From NCBI GenBank assembly GCA_009693255.1, contig SHXQ01000007.1, forward strand, positions 1 through 64,000: a DNA stretch of 64,000 nucleotides. Direction: 5' to 3'. This stretch comes from Methylotenera sp. Its GTDB lineage: Bacteria; Pseudomonadota; Gammaproteobacteria; Burkholderiales; Methylophilaceae. Under the pieces are notes generated by a model. The model did no database searches. It was not told the DNA's origin and saw only the letters and a program-made list of their open reading frames with translations. The position numbers and the translations under genes are program-made. Every line of letters begins with the position of its first letter. Position 1 is the first letter of the stretch. Positions 9,235-18,376 of this stretch are shown here, piece after piece.

Positions 9235-10470
9235 TTAACTTTCTAGTAAATTTAGCTTACCAGCAAGCCATTTTGTGCTAGTGGCTTGCAATAAAATGGT
9301 CAGCAAAATCGCCATAAAAGTGACCGAGGCGATGACGTCGCTGTAAGGCACTTTCATCCCTACTAGCATGCCTGCCAGTGCACCTGGTATCACACCTGTT
9401 TCACGTGTCCAGCACATAAATAACAGCTCTTTAAGGGTCCACTTGGCAGCTCTGTTAGGTAGTGCGCAGGCAAATACCACTAACGGGCGCGCGATTAACA
9501 TAAACACGATGACCACGCCTAGTGCGCCCCAAAAATACTGTTGAAGTAGTGCAAAATTAACTTGTGACCCAAGCAACACAAAAATAAAAATACGCATAAT
9601 GAGTGATGTTGTCAGGATGAAGTCTTCTAATTTACTTTCTTCACCTTCATCCATTTTAAAACCGAGTAAATCTTTATTACCTAGTACCATGCCAAATACA
9701 AAGACTGCCATAAAGCCGCTGGCATGCAGATTATCTACACTTAAATAAGCTGCGGCAACAGACATGAGTGTGACTACCGGAGCGTACTCAGCCAAAAAGC
9801 TGTATTTCTCATGGGCAATCAATAAGGCCGCTAAGTAACCCAATATTGCGCCACCAATTAAGCCTAGTAATGATTGTTGTAATAAGGAAAGTAAATTTTT
9901 ACTGATAGAAAAGTCAGCGCCTGATATTGCCACAGCTAATACGGCAAAAGTCAAAATAGCCCCCATGGCATCATTAAAGGCAGATTCACTCATGACGGTT
10001 TGCGCGACTTTAGCGCGGATTTTTACTTGTCGAAATACCGGCACCAGCGTTGCTGGATCGGTCGAGGCAATGACTGCACCTAATAATAAGGCAAAAATAA
10101 AGGGTAAATGGAGTAAGTATTGTGCGGCAAATGCAGTAACAACCGCACTAATCATGACGCCCAATGTGGCTAAGGAGAGTAATGTTGGCCACACTCCTTT
10201 AAGTACGCTTAAACGCACACTGGCGCCACCATCAAATAAAATATAGCAGGAGCCAAAAATCAGCAATAGTTGGTTTAATGTAGAGTCTACTTTTATGTCA
10301 ATAACAGCCAGCCCCACCCCACCTAGTACCATACCCGCTAATAAAAACATAACGACATCTGGTACTTTGAGTAAGCGGGCGATAAAACCGGTCACTGTCC
10401 CAACGCCTAAAATAATGCCAATCAAAAATAACAGTTCTTTGGCGTGCAGAATAGCGGGAGAGTGTTCCAT
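9235..10470 (-). CDS. cation:proton antiporter (CPA1/NhaP-like)
   Basis: Inner-membrane exchanger, probably of Na+ or K+ for H+. The 411-residue protein is almost entirely hydrophobic with roughly 12 predicted membrane segments. It contains the ion-binding pair Asn-Asp in SESAFNDAMGA near residue 165, which in this superfamily marks the electroneutral CPA1 type (CPA2 members have Asp-Asp there). STDPATLVPVF nearby is the other conserved helix break. There is no C-terminal TrkA domain. It lies 8 bp downstream of darP. Ion specificity cannot be read from the sequence. Confidence 0.85.
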   Translation of the reverse strand: MEHSPAILHAKELLFLIGIILGVGTVTGFIARLLKVPDVVMFLLAGMVLGGVGLAVIDIKVDSTLNQLLLIFGSCYILFDGGASVRLSVLKGVWPTLLSLATLGVMISAVVTAFAAQYLLHLPFIFALLLGAVIASTDPATLVPVFRQVKIRAKVAQTVMSESAFNDAMGAILTFAVLAVAISGADFSISKNLLSLLQQSLLGLIGGAILGYLAALLIAHEKYSFLAEYAPVVTLMSVAAAYLSVDNLHASGFMAVFVFGMVLGNKDLLGFKMDEGEESKLEDFILTTSLIMRIFIFVLLGSQVNFALLQQYFWGALGVVIVFMLIARPLVVFACALPNRAAKWTLKELLFMCWTRETGVIPGALAGMLVGMKVPYSDVIASVTFMAILLTILLQATSTKWLAGKLNLLES

Positions 10471-10477
10471 TATTTTT

Positions 10478-11092
10478 TTAGCTAAAGCTATCGTTTAGCC
10501 CATCATTGGGCGCGTAGTCTGAGTTGGCATCGCTATTTTCCTGTGAAGCTTGGCTAACTTCACGTAGCAGTTTGAAAATCTCACGACTACTTTTAGGCGG
10601 CTTGCCAGCGGTTAGTTCTTTTTGCGCATTGCGAATTAAAGTACGCAGTTGTTGAATATCTGTTTGTGGGTAAAGCGTAATAAATTCGGCCAACACGTCT
10701 GCATCTGCAATCATACGATCACGCCAGCGCTCTAGGCCATGAAAGTAGGCGTTTTCGGCGGTATGTTTGCCGTCCCAGCGAGCGAGTTGCTCTAAGATAG
10801 GCGCGTTATCAATTTCACGCATCAGTCGACCTAAATACTGTTTATGCCGGCGTGTTGCGCCATTCGCGGTAATCTTTTTAAAATCTAGCACGGCAGTGAT
10901 TACTGCATCTGGTAAATCCAATTTTAGTAGTTTGTCTTTAGGGAGCTCTGTGAGCCTTACGCCAAGCGCTTGTTGGTCATCTGCCTCAGCCTTGAGTTGT
11001 GTTTTGCTAATAGGCTCTTCAGCGTTTAATTTAGAGGCTAAATTCGCATCGTAACTAAAATCAATGCCACTGTTTGTCTTTTTTGGTTTCAT
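10478..11092 (-). CDS. darP: ribosome biogenesis factor DarP (YjgA, DUF615)
   Basis: Cytoplasmic 50S-assembly factor. The 204-residue protein is helical and charged. It has the family segment ITANGATRRHKQYLGRLMR near residues 75-93 and then WRDRMIADAD. It diverges from pmbA/tldE, the same pairing as yjgA-pmbA in E. coli, which supports both calls. The acidic C-terminal tail after about residue 185 (SDANSDYAPNDG) is low complexity. Confidence 0.92.
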   Translation of the reverse strand: MKPKKTNSGIDFSYDANLASKLNAEEPISKTQLKAEADDQQALGVRLTELPKDKLLKLDLPDAVITAVLDFKKITANGATRRHKQYLGRLMREIDNAPILEQLARWDGKHTAENAYFHGLERWRDRMIADADVLAEFITLYPQTDIQQLRTLIRNAQKELTAGKPPKSSREIFKLLREVSQASQENSDANSDYAPNDGLNDSFS

Positions 11093-11184
11093 ACTGCGGT
11101 ATTATAACAGCCTTAGTTTTTAGAACATATTTTTAGCGCATACTCAGCGCACACGTGGCCTATTTGGTGAAAGATAGAATGGTT

Positions 11185-12525
11185 ATGGCGGATTTGCGCT
11201 TTAGTTATAGTTTAGATGAAATTAAGCAAATGTCGGAAGATGTGCTTAAAGTTGCAAAAAATCTTGGCGCTAGTGCGGCAGAGGCGGAGCTTAGCTTAAG
11301 TATTGGGCAGAATGTTTCGGTGCGTTTGAACGAAGTGGAAAACATAGAATACAACCGCGATAAAGGCATGTCAGTGACTGTCTATTTTGGGCATCAAAAA
11401 GGCCATGCTAGCACCTCAGATTTAACCCCACAAGCGTTGAAAGACACCGTCGTAGCGGCTTGCAATATTGCTAAGTACACGGCAAAAGATGAGTTTTGTG
11501 GCTTGGCAGACGCCAATTTAATGGCAAAAAATATTCTGGATTTAAATCTGCATCATCCTTGGGATATTTCTGTAGATGAGGCTATTATGCTTGCCAAGGA
11601 ATGTGAAGCGGCGGCCTTAAGTGTCGATACGCGCATCACAAACTCTGAAGGGGCGAGCGTTTCAACTGGTGAGGGTTATTTTGCCTACAGCAATAGTCAT
11701 GGCTTTACTGGGGGTTATCCAAGTTCAAGGCATGGGGTAAGTTGTTCTGTCATTGCTGAGTCCGGCGATAGTATGCAGCGAGATTATTGGTACAGCACAG
11801 CGCGGGCGGCTGTGGATTTACAAATGGCGGCTGATATTGGTCGGTTGGCGGGAGCGCGCACAGTCAGGCGTTTAAATTCACGCAAAATAAGCACTCGCCA
11901 AGTACCTGTCTTATTTGAGGCGCCATTAGCCAGCGGCCTCATATCCTCGCTAATCAGCGCAATTTCAGGCGGTAGTTTATACCGCAAGTCATCATTTTTA
12001 TTAGATAGTTTGGGTAAGCAAGTGGCCAGCCCAGTTTTAAATATAGTTGAAGAGCCCCACCTTAAAAAAGGTTTGGCAAGTAGCCCGTTTGACAATGAAG
12101 GCGTGGCCACGCATACGCGACAGTTAGTCAAAGACGGCGTGTTGCAAGGCTATGTGTTGGGCAGCTATTCTGCGCGCAAACTCGGCATGCAAACTACTGG
12201 CAATGCCGGTGGCAACCATAACTTGATCGTGCAATCTTGCGGCAATGATTTTGCGGGAATGCTCAAACAAATGGACACGGGTTTACTAGTGACGGAGTTG
12301 TTGGGCACCGGTATTAATATGGTAACCGGCGATTACTCTAGAGGTGCGGCTGGTTTTTGGGTTGAAAATGGCGTTATTATTCACCCGGTAGAAGAAATTA
12401 CAATTGCCAGCAATATGGCGGATATGTTGAAAATGATTCTTGGAATCGGTACTGATGTCATTACGCAGGGTTCAAAGCAAGTGGGCTCAATTTTAATCGA
12501 GCGTATGACGGTAGCCTGCGAATAA
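11185..12525 (+). CDS. pmbA: metalloprotease subunit PmbA/TldE
   Basis: Partner subunit of the TldD/TldE protease, which degrades unfolded peptides and processes some RiPPs. The product matches the PmbA family across its length (about 446 residues from this start), with N-terminal AAEAELSLSIGQNVSVR and C-terminal family blocks GNAGGNHNL, LLGTGINMVTGDYSRGAAGFW and ITIASNMADML. A longer frame begins with GTG at 11155, but ATG at 11185 (or 11179) fits the family better. No tldD is in the window. The presence of a RiPP precursor (hvfA) elsewhere is only a loose connection. Confidence 0.93.
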   Translation: MADLRFSYSLDEIKQMSEDVLKVAKNLGASAAEAELSLSIGQNVSVRLNEVENIEYNRDKGMSVTVYFGHQKGHASTSDLTPQALKDTVVAACNIAKYTAKDEFCGLADANLMAKNILDLNLHHPWDISVDEAIMLAKECEAAALSVDTRITNSEGASVSTGEGYFAYSNSHGFTGGYPSSRHGVSCSVIAESGDSMQRDYWYSTARAAVDLQMAADIGRLAGARTVRRLNSRKISTRQVPVLFEAPLASGLISSLISAISGGSLYRKSSFLLDSLGKQVASPVLNIVEEPHLKKGLASSPFDNEGVATHTRQLVKDGVLQGYVLGSYSARKLGMQTTGNAGGNHNLIVQSCGNDFAGMLKQMDTGLLVTELLGTGINMVTGDYSRGAAGFWVENGVIIHPVEEITIASNMADMLKMILGIGTDVITQGSKQVGSILIERMTVACE

Positions 12526-12562
12526 TGGGGTTTATCCCAGTATTCGATGGGTGAGACTATTG

Positions 12563-13321
12563 TTATTTAACGGCTTCTACTTCTTCAATATCGTCTTTAA
12601 TAAACTCGTCTGGCACTAAACCATCTTGCACCAAACTTGCCCGTCTTTGTAGGTAGGCGTCACGCATAAAAGCGTAAGGATCTAAAGAAGCTTCATCTAT
12701 CAAGTCCGTTGCAGCAAGTAATTCTGTACGCTTGCCTATAAATTGAGCTGCACGCAGTTGATTGTGCAGTCTAACCTCGCCAATACTGTGTGTGTAAGTG
12801 ATAGGGTCAGTTGTCACTGTATCAAATACCAAGCCAGCGGTATCGCGCAAGCTGGATGGACCAAGAAATGGCAATACTAAGTAAGCACCACTGCCGACAC
12901 CCCAATAGCCTAAAGTTTGACCAAAATCTTCTTTATGCTTTTCTATGTTATCCATTTCTGCAACGTCGATAAAGCCAGCAAGACCAACCGTGCTGTTGAT
13001 GACAAATCTTCCAGCATCGGTAAAGGCGTGGGTAAATTTAAACTGTAATAAATCATTGAAAACAGTCGTGATTGAGCCTAAATTTCTAAAGAAGTTATTA
13101 AACCCAGTGCGTATAGGAGAAGGTGTAATTGTTTTGTATACGGTACCGACAGGTTTGAAGAGGGCTTTATCAGTCACATCATTAAACTTATAAATGCCAC
13201 GATTCATGCATTCAAGAGGGTCTTTATTGGATTGTGTCGCGCAAGCCGAGAGCGTGGTTAACGCCAGCAAGCTAGTCATGGCGACGGTTGTTTTGGCGTA
13301 AGTGATTATTTTAGCATACAT
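12563..13321 (-). CDS. mlaA: MlaA/VacJ outer-membrane phospholipid-removal lipoprotein
   Basis: Outer-membrane component of the Mla lipid-asymmetry pathway. The 252-residue product has a lipoprotein signal peptide with lipobox LSAC (Cys27). The MlaA core follows: CMNRGIYKFND near residue 38, GRFVINSTVGLAGFIDVA, and GQTLGYWGVGSGAYLVLP. The mlaFEDCB genes are not adjacent, as is common. It converges with pmbA with 37 bp between them and no evident terminator. Confidence 0.95.
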   Translation of the reverse strand: MYAKIITYAKTTVAMTSLLALTTLSACATQSNKDPLECMNRGIYKFNDVTDKALFKPVGTVYKTITPSPIRTGFNNFFRNLGSITTVFNDLLQFKFTHAFTDAGRFVINSTVGLAGFIDVAEMDNIEKHKEDFGQTLGYWGVGSGAYLVLPFLGPSSLRDTAGLVFDTVTTDPITYTHSIGEVRLHNQLRAAQFIGKRTELLAATDLIDEASLDPYAFMRDAYLQRRASLVQDGLVPDEFIKDDIEEVEAVK

Positions 13322-13577
13322 CTTAAAACCTCTAATGGTGATATTTCTTAAACTGTAGCGCCTGAGCGTTTAAACATAAATGATAAGAATATCAACGGAA
13401 ACACTGCGTATTACTTTAACTTAGCATGTCGTGATTGTCTAGTATTTCTGTTTTTATTAACATAATCGTTGTTTTCTTACCAATAGCAGCGCTTAAGGGG
13501 CACAATTTGCGAGGAGAAATTATTTTTTAAATTTGACCTTTAACGTTTGATATAACACTATAGAACACTTATTTTAG

Positions 13578-14065
13578 TCAAGTGTTTTTATAGGGCATGA
13601 ATACGCCATAAGGTTTGCCTGCTAAGGGTAATAGTTCATCTTTTTCAAAAATCACATGATCTTTATAGTGATGAAACTGGATATGCATGATGCCAAGTTG
13701 CTGAGACACCTAGGTGTCACGGGCAGTGGCTTTGGGTTCGTAGCGTGGTTGCTAAATACCGCAGCAACTTGTAGAGAATGTGCTAATTTAGGAATTTCCT
13801 GTTGTGCACTGCCATGGCGTACGATTAAGTCCTCACCTTGGTTTTGTAATGCTATTTTAAGTTTGAGGATGGCTTCCCAAATAAACTCGACGCGGCGGCC
13901 TGATTTTTCGGTTAAATTGTCAAGAATATCCGTGTCAAATACAAAGGCACAAAAAACTTACTCTGAATATTTTAGCGCATGATAAAGCGCCGCATGGCCA
14001 TAGTCACGTAAGTCACGTCTAAACCAAACTAAAGATTTTTCATAGCTTGGTTGAGCGGATGTCAT
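13578..14065 (-). pseudogene. deoxyribodipyrimidine photolyase, N-terminal remnant
   Basis: On the minus strand the sequence from ATG at 14063-14065 reads MTSAQPSYEKSLVWFRRDLR, the classic photolyase/cryptochrome start. It is stopped by TAA at 13958-13960 after about 35 codons. It then continues in frame with photolyase-like VFCAFVFDTDILDN and GRRVEFIWEAI up to VAAVFSNH. A frameshift near 13741-13745 (expected NHDYEP) moves it to a frame with a further TAG at 13710-13712, followed by QFHHYKDHVIFEKDELLPLA and GKPYGVFMPYKNT, ending at TGA 13578-13580. Only the first third of the gene survives; the FAD-binding domain is missing. It begins 2 bp after rlmH on the same strand. Confidence 0.88.
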
Positions 14066-14067
14066 GG

Positions 14068-14535
14068 CTATTCGCGATGATAGGGATGATTATTAATGAC
14101 CGAATGGGCGCGATATAGCTGCTCGGTCAGTATGACGCGTACCATGGCGTGTGGCAGTGTAAGTTTTGATAACCCCCAAAGCCAATCAGCCTTCTGTTTC
14201 ACAGATGAATGCAAGCCATCTGCACCACCGATAATCAATGCGACATCACGCCCTGATAACTGCCAATCTTTTAACTTATCAGCTAGTTGTAGGGTGGTCA
14301 CTTCTAGGCCGCGCTCATCTAACGCAATGCAGTAGTCTTTGCCGATGGCGTCTAAAATCCTCTTGGCCTCAATCAGTTGGATGTTTTCTGTGCTGTTACC
14401 CGCTGCGCGTTTTTCGGGTTTGATATCGATGATTTCTACACTAACTTCGCGCGGCATGCGCTTGGTATACTCTAGGCATGCAGTGTCTACCCAACCTGGC
14501 ATTTTGTGACCTACCGAGATAATACGTAGTTTCAA
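14068..14535 (-). CDS. rlmH: 23S rRNA (pseudouridine1915-N3)-methyltransferase
   Basis: SPOUT-class methyltransferase acting on helix 69 of 23S rRNA in assembled ribosomes. The 155-residue product has the expected length and signatures: LRIISVGHKMPGW at the N-terminus, CIALDERG in the middle, FIIGGADG-type ALIIGGADGLHSSV for SAM binding, and C-terminal MVRVILTEQLYRAHSVINNH ending in YHRE. It follows rsfS by 57 bp, the standard rsfS-rlmH order. Confidence 0.97.
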   Translation of the reverse strand: MKLRIISVGHKMPGWVDTACLEYTKRMPREVSVEIIDIKPEKRAAGNSTENIQLIEAKRILDAIGKDYCIALDERGLEVTTLQLADKLKDWQLSGRDVALIIGGADGLHSSVKQKADWLWGLSKLTLPHAMVRVILTEQLYRAHSVINNHPYHRE

Positions 14536-14592
14536 TGACTATCCCTTAGCGATTACAAAACAGCGTCTTCGCGCTTAAAACGCTTAGTCAAT

Positions 14593-14994
14593 TTAATCTA
14601 CGTTACTGTCTGACTTAATATGCCCACGGCGGTTTTCAGCCTCACCCCATAGCTGCTCAAGATTGTAGTAGGCGCGGGTGGTTGGCACCATAATATGCAC
14701 CACAATATCGTTTAAATCGACTAGCACCCATTCACCTTCTTTTTCGCCTTCAGTACCGCGGATGGCATAGCCTTTTTCTTTAAGTTTTTCACGTACATTG
14801 TCGGCAATTGCTTTGGCTTGACGGCTAGATGTTGCGCTGGTAACGATCATATAGCTCGTCATAGAGGTAAGCTTGCGCACATCCATGACGGTAATATCAA
14901 AGCCTTTAATATCTTCAATCGCGTCAACGACTGCAAGTTTCAATGTTTCTAAATAGTTTGCGTCTGAGTTTACTGCATTTAAATCTTTTGTCAT
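14593..14994 (-). CDS. rsfS: ribosomal silencing factor RsfS
   Basis: Binds ribosomal protein L14 and blocks subunit joining in slow growth. The 133-residue product carries the family blocks LKLAVVDAIEDIKGFDITVMDV-like (truncated here: AIEDIKGFDITVMDVR), YMIVTSATSSRQAKAIADNV, and GEWVLVDLNDIVVHIMVP. In many proteobacteria nadD precedes rsfS; here panD does. The rsfS start codon directly abuts the panD stop, suggesting co-translation. Confidence 0.96.
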   Translation of the reverse strand: MTKDLNAVNSDANYLETLKLAVVDAIEDIKGFDITVMDVRKLTSMTSYMIVTSATSSRQAKAIADNVREKLKEKGYAIRGTEGEKEGEWVLVDLNDIVVHIMVPTTRAYYNLEQLWGEAENRRGHIKSDSNVD

Positions 14995-15375
14995 TTAAGC
15001 GGCCTGTACTGGAATTGCGTTACGTTGAGATAGTATGCGATTTTGATCATCCACATACACAAGTTGGGGTGAGAACTTTAGCAGTTCAATTTCATGGTAA
15101 TTAGCGTAACTGGCAATAATCATAATATCCTGAGGTTGCGCTTTATGTGCAGCAGCGCCGTTGACGGAAATGATGCCAGAATGACGCTCAGCACGAATGG
15201 CGTAGGTCGTAAAACGCTCGCCGTTAGTGACATTGTAAAGATGGATTTGCTCATACTCACTAATATTAGCGGCCTCTAATAACGCCTCGTCAATAGCACA
15301 ACTGCCCTCATAGTGCAGCTCGCTATGCGTTACATGCACGCGGTGCAACTTAGATTTAAGCATCGTTCTTTGCAT
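14995..15375 (-). CDS. panD: aspartate 1-decarboxylase precursor
   Basis: Makes beta-alanine for pantothenate. The 126-residue proenzyme has its self-cleavage site Gly24-Ser25 within HYEGSCAID, which generates the pyruvoyl cofactor. N-terminal [20 protein letters not shown] and [14 protein letters not shown] are diagnostic. Alignment of Gly24-Ser25 with the E. coli enzyme supports the start at 15375. It lies 137 bp downstream of panC, so all three pantothenate-specific genes panB-panC-panD are together. Confidence 0.97.
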   Translation of the reverse strand: MQRTMLKSKLHRVHVTHSELHYEGSCAIDEALLEAANISEYEQIHLYNVTNGERFTTYAIRAERHSGIISVNGAAAHKAQPQDIMIIASYANYHEIELLKFSPQLVYVDDQNRILSQRNAIPVQAA

Positions 15376-15512
15376 GTCGTTAACCGATTGTAAAAAGGGT
15401 ACGTATTATAGTCTTTTCAAGGACTTATTCAAATTTTAAATCCATCAATAGTGATTGATGCGAAAACGCCGCCTGCGGTTTGCTGTTACGTCATTAAGGA
15501 CTGCTAATGAAT

Positions 15513-16376
15513 TTAGCGCAAAAATTCAATATTATCAATCAGCCTAGTATTGCCTAGTTTTGCCGCCGCCAATACCACTAAACGGACGTCTGTGCTGGAG
15601 GCGGAATCCAAGGTAAGTGCTGATTTTATTGAAAAATAATCAACAACCCAGCCTTGTATTTCTAGCCTAGCGCTGGCTTCATTTTCAAGTTGCTGAAAAT
15701 CAAGATTGTTATTTTGCGGGGTGCTACTTTTAATTTGAGTAACGATGTGCTGCAAAGCCAAATTTAATTGGTTTGCCTGTTTGCGGTGTGCGCTAGATAA
15801 ATAGCCATTGCGCGAGCTCATAGCTAGTCCGCTTGTTTCGCGTACCGTGTCAACCCCAATAATTTTAATCGGTAAATTAAACTGCTTGACCAGCTGCTTA
15901 ATGATGAACAGTTGTTGAAAGTCTTTTTGGCCAAATACGGCAACTTGTGGCATGACCATGTTGAATAGTTTCAACACTACTGTGGCAACACCAGAAAAAT
16001 GCCCTGGCCGCGATGCGCCGCATAGCGCATTAGCAATAGGCGGTGGCGTGATGGTCATGGTTTGATTAAGCTGATCTCCATCAAAATCTGGATACATTTC
16101 GGCTACCGTTGGCGCAAATACAATGGTTGCATCTACGGCTTTTAGCTTCTCACAATCGGCTACTAAAGTACGGGGGTATGTCGCTAAATCTTCATTCACA
16201 GAAAACTGTAGTGGGTTCACAAAAATACTCACTACTACGCATTGTGCATGCTGTTTGGCGACTTCTACTAAGTGAATGTGGCCGGCATGTAGGTTGCCCA
16301 TGGTTGGTACAAATGCGATATTCGTTTGATTTTTTAGCGCTTGCCTTAACTCAGTAGCGGTATGGGTAATTTTCAT
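15513..16376 (-). CDS. panC: pantothenate synthetase
   Basis: ATP-dependent condensation of pantoate with beta-alanine. The 287-residue protein has the nucleotidyltransferase motif PTMGNLHAGHIHLV near residue 25, VSIFVNPLQF, GHFSGVATVV, and VFGQKDFQQL. It ends LIDNIEFLR. Its ATG overlaps the panB stop codon (TAATG), indicating translational coupling. Confidence 0.97.
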   Translation of the reverse strand: MKITHTATELRQALKNQTNIAFVPTMGNLHAGHIHLVEVAKQHAQCVVVSIFVNPLQFSVNEDLATYPRTLVADCEKLKAVDATIVFAPTVAEMYPDFDGDQLNQTMTITPPPIANALCGASRPGHFSGVATVVLKLFNMVMPQVAVFGQKDFQQLFIIKQLVKQFNLPIKIIGVDTVRETSGLAMSSRNGYLSSAHRKQANQLNLALQHIVTQIKSSTPQNNNLDFQQLENEASARLEIQGWVVDYFSIKSALTLDSASSTDVRLVVLAAAKLGNTRLIDNIEFLR

Positions 16377-17188
16377 TAGTAGCTATGCTCTTGCGCAGGA
16401 AAAGTTTTATTTTTTACGGCTTGCACATAGTTACTAATGGCATGTTGAATACTGTTGGTTTCACATAAGAAGTTTTTAACAAACCTAGGAATTTTAAAAT
16501 CACTTGGATTTTTGCCAGAAACACCAGAGTAAATACCTAACAAATCTTGGAGGACTAACACTTGCCCACTACAATCAATGCCAGCGCCAATGCCGATGGT
16601 CGGAGTTTTAATACTAGCGCTAATTTTTTTAGCAAGCGCCGCGGGGACCATTTCTAACACGATAAAACTCACCCCAGCCTCGCTCATAGCAATAGCATCT
16701 GCCATAATTTTTGATGCACTTTCATCGGTCTTACCTTGAATTTTATAACCGCCCAGTTGATTGACCGATTGCGGGGTAAAGCCTAAATGTGCGCAAACAG
16801 GAATACCACGCTCCACCAAGTAGCGCGCGGTTTTCACTTTACTACCGCCACCTTCAATTTTAACGATGTCGGCACCAGATTTAATTAACCAAACTGCATT
16901 TTTATAAGCAGCTTCATCGTCATGTTCATAGCTACCAAGTGGCATGTCGGCCATAATAACGGTATCTGGTGCGCCAGTAGCAACGCTTTTAGTGTGGTAA
17001 GTCATATGATGCATGCTCACATTTAGCGTATTTTCTGCGCCTTGCAGTACCATGCCTAAAGAGTCGCCAACCAGTAAAATATCGACACCAGCTAATTCCA
17101 TTAGCTTGGCAAAAGTGGCGTCATAGCAAGTAAGCATCGCGATTTTCTCGCCAGTATTTGCCAATCTTTCAAGTTTGGTTAAATTCAT
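16376..17188 (-). CDS. panB: 3-methyl-2-oxobutanoate hydroxymethyltransferase
   Basis: First committed step of pantoate synthesis. The 270-residue TIM-barrel protein shows MLTCYDATFAKL, LLVGDSLGMVLQG, the metal-binding region VIMADMPLGSY, GGYKIQGK and IGIGAGIDCSGQVLV. It is fused by a TAATG overlap to panC and lies 23 bp downstream of the deoxynucleoside kinase gene. Confidence 0.97.
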   Translation of the reverse strand: MNLTKLERLANTGEKIAMLTCYDATFAKLMELAGVDILLVGDSLGMVLQGAENTLNVSMHHMTYHTKSVATGAPDTVIMADMPLGSYEHDDEAAYKNAVWLIKSGADIVKIEGGGSKVKTARYLVERGIPVCAHLGFTPQSVNQLGGYKIQGKTDESASKIMADAIAMSEAGVSFIVLEMVPAALAKKISASIKTPTIGIGAGIDCSGQVLVLQDLLGIYSGVSGKNPSDFKIPRFVKNFLCETNSIQHAISNYVQAVKNKTFPAQEHSY

Positions 17189-17211
17189 GAGTAGAATTGA
17201 TATGCTAAGGA

Positions 17212-17859
17212 TTAGTCAAAATTCGGATTAAAGAATTCGCGTTGACCTTTAATCTGCAAAATACGCGTGAGTAATAAATCTAGCGCGCCAGGATTTTTTA
17301 AAATGTTCAATTTTTCATTATTGACCATGAGTACTGGTGAGGTATCGTAGTTGTGAAAGAACTCACTATAGGCGTTTGCTAACCGCTCTATATATTCGCG
17401 TGGAATGTCTAATTCATAACTTACATTACGTTCTTCAATGCGCTCCATCAGCGCATCAACTGGGGTTTGCAGGTAAATCACCAAGTCAGGTTTCGGTACT
17501 TTTAATTGTAAGTGCTGATAAATTTGATGATACAAAGCATACTCTTCATCATCCAAGTTTAAGCGGGCAAATATAAGATCTTTTTCTAAGAAAAAATCAG
17601 CCACAATCGGTTTGGCAAACATGTCACGTTGATTTAAATCGGTAATCTGGCTGGCACGCTGAAACAAAAAGCACAGTTGGGTAGGCAGGGCATAGCGCTG
17701 CGCATCCTGATAAAAGCGCGCCAAAAATGGGTTGGCTTCGGCCTTTTCGGACAAATAGTCCACAGGAAACTTATCCGCCAACATTTTTGCCAAGGTGGTT
17801 TTTCCGCAGCCAATCGGGCCTTCAATGACGATATAAGGGAATTTATTAAAAATGCTCAT
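17212..17859 (-). CDS. deoxynucleoside kinase (dNK family)
   Basis: Predicted nucleoside salvage kinase. The 215-residue protein has a P-loop, IVIEGPIGCGKTTLAK, at residues 10-25. SEKAEANPFLARFYQD follows, then the ERSI-like segment after ADFFLEKDLIFAR, and the lid region LMERIEERNVSYE. Its closest family is deoxyadenosine/deoxyguanosine kinase, but substrate preference cannot be fixed from the sequence. It sits 13 bp downstream of folK, a pairing common in betaproteobacteria. Confidence 0.9.
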   Translation of the reverse strand: MSIFNKFPYIVIEGPIGCGKTTLAKMLADKFPVDYLSEKAEANPFLARFYQDAQRYALPTQLCFLFQRASQITDLNQRDMFAKPIVADFFLEKDLIFARLNLDDEEYALYHQIYQHLQLKVPKPDLVIYLQTPVDALMERIEERNVSYELDIPREYIERLANAYSEFFHNYDTSPVLMVNNEKLNILKNPGALDLLLTRILQIKGQREFFNPNFD

Positions 17860-17872
17860 GTGACTTTTAAAC

Positions 17873-18364
17873 CTATAGTTTCTTGATGCCAGTAAATTGA
17901 TGGCTTTCCATCAATTGCGCTATTTTGCCATGATTCGGCAGTGATAAATGGGGTGCGATTTCAAATAATGGCAATAAAATAAAACCACGACTATGCATAC
18001 GGGGGTGCGGCAAGGTGAGTTTGCTCGTGTGCATTGTAATATCGTTATATAACAATAAATCGCAATCTAATACACGTGGTGCATTGATGTAAGGGCGCTC
18101 ACGACCGGCAGTTTTTTCAATATCAAACAAAGCCTCCAATAAGGCTAACGGTGTTAAGTCAGTCTCTAGCAATACTACCGCATTAATAAAATCAGGCACA
18201 GGCTGTTGAGGGTCATACACACAGTCGATGGGCGCGGTTTGATAAAGTGATGATTGCTTAACCAGGCACGTGCGTGGGATATTCCCTACAGCATGCAGGG
18301 CGTTTTGCACTTGCTTAACCGGGTCTTGTAAATTACTACCTAGCGCAACAAAAGCCTGATTCAT
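17873..18364 (-). CDS. folK: 2-amino-4-hydroxy-6-hydroxymethyldihydropteridine pyrophosphokinase
   Basis: Folate biosynthesis: transfers pyrophosphate from ATP to hydroxymethyl-dihydropterin. The 163-residue protein starts FVALGSNLQDP. It has FINAVVLLET, the metal-binding APRVLDCDLLLYND near residues 94-107 and the TLPHPRMHSRGFILLPL hallmark. It follows pcnB by 12 bp, the widespread pcnB-folK order. Confidence 0.97.
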   Translation of the reverse strand: MNQAFVALGSNLQDPVKQVQNALHAVGNIPRTCLVKQSSLYQTAPIDCVYDPQQPVPDFINAVVLLETDLTPLALLEALFDIEKTAGRERPYINAPRVLDCDLLLYNDITMHTSKLTLPHPRMHSRGFILLPLFEIAPHLSLPNHGKIAQLMESHQFTGIKKL

Positions 18365-18376
18365 CGAAAGCTTAGG

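Noticed and set aside
13656-13982. Plus-strand ORF of 108 codons
   Set aside because: It lies antisense to the photolyase remnant and has no family resemblance; the minus strand explains the sequence.
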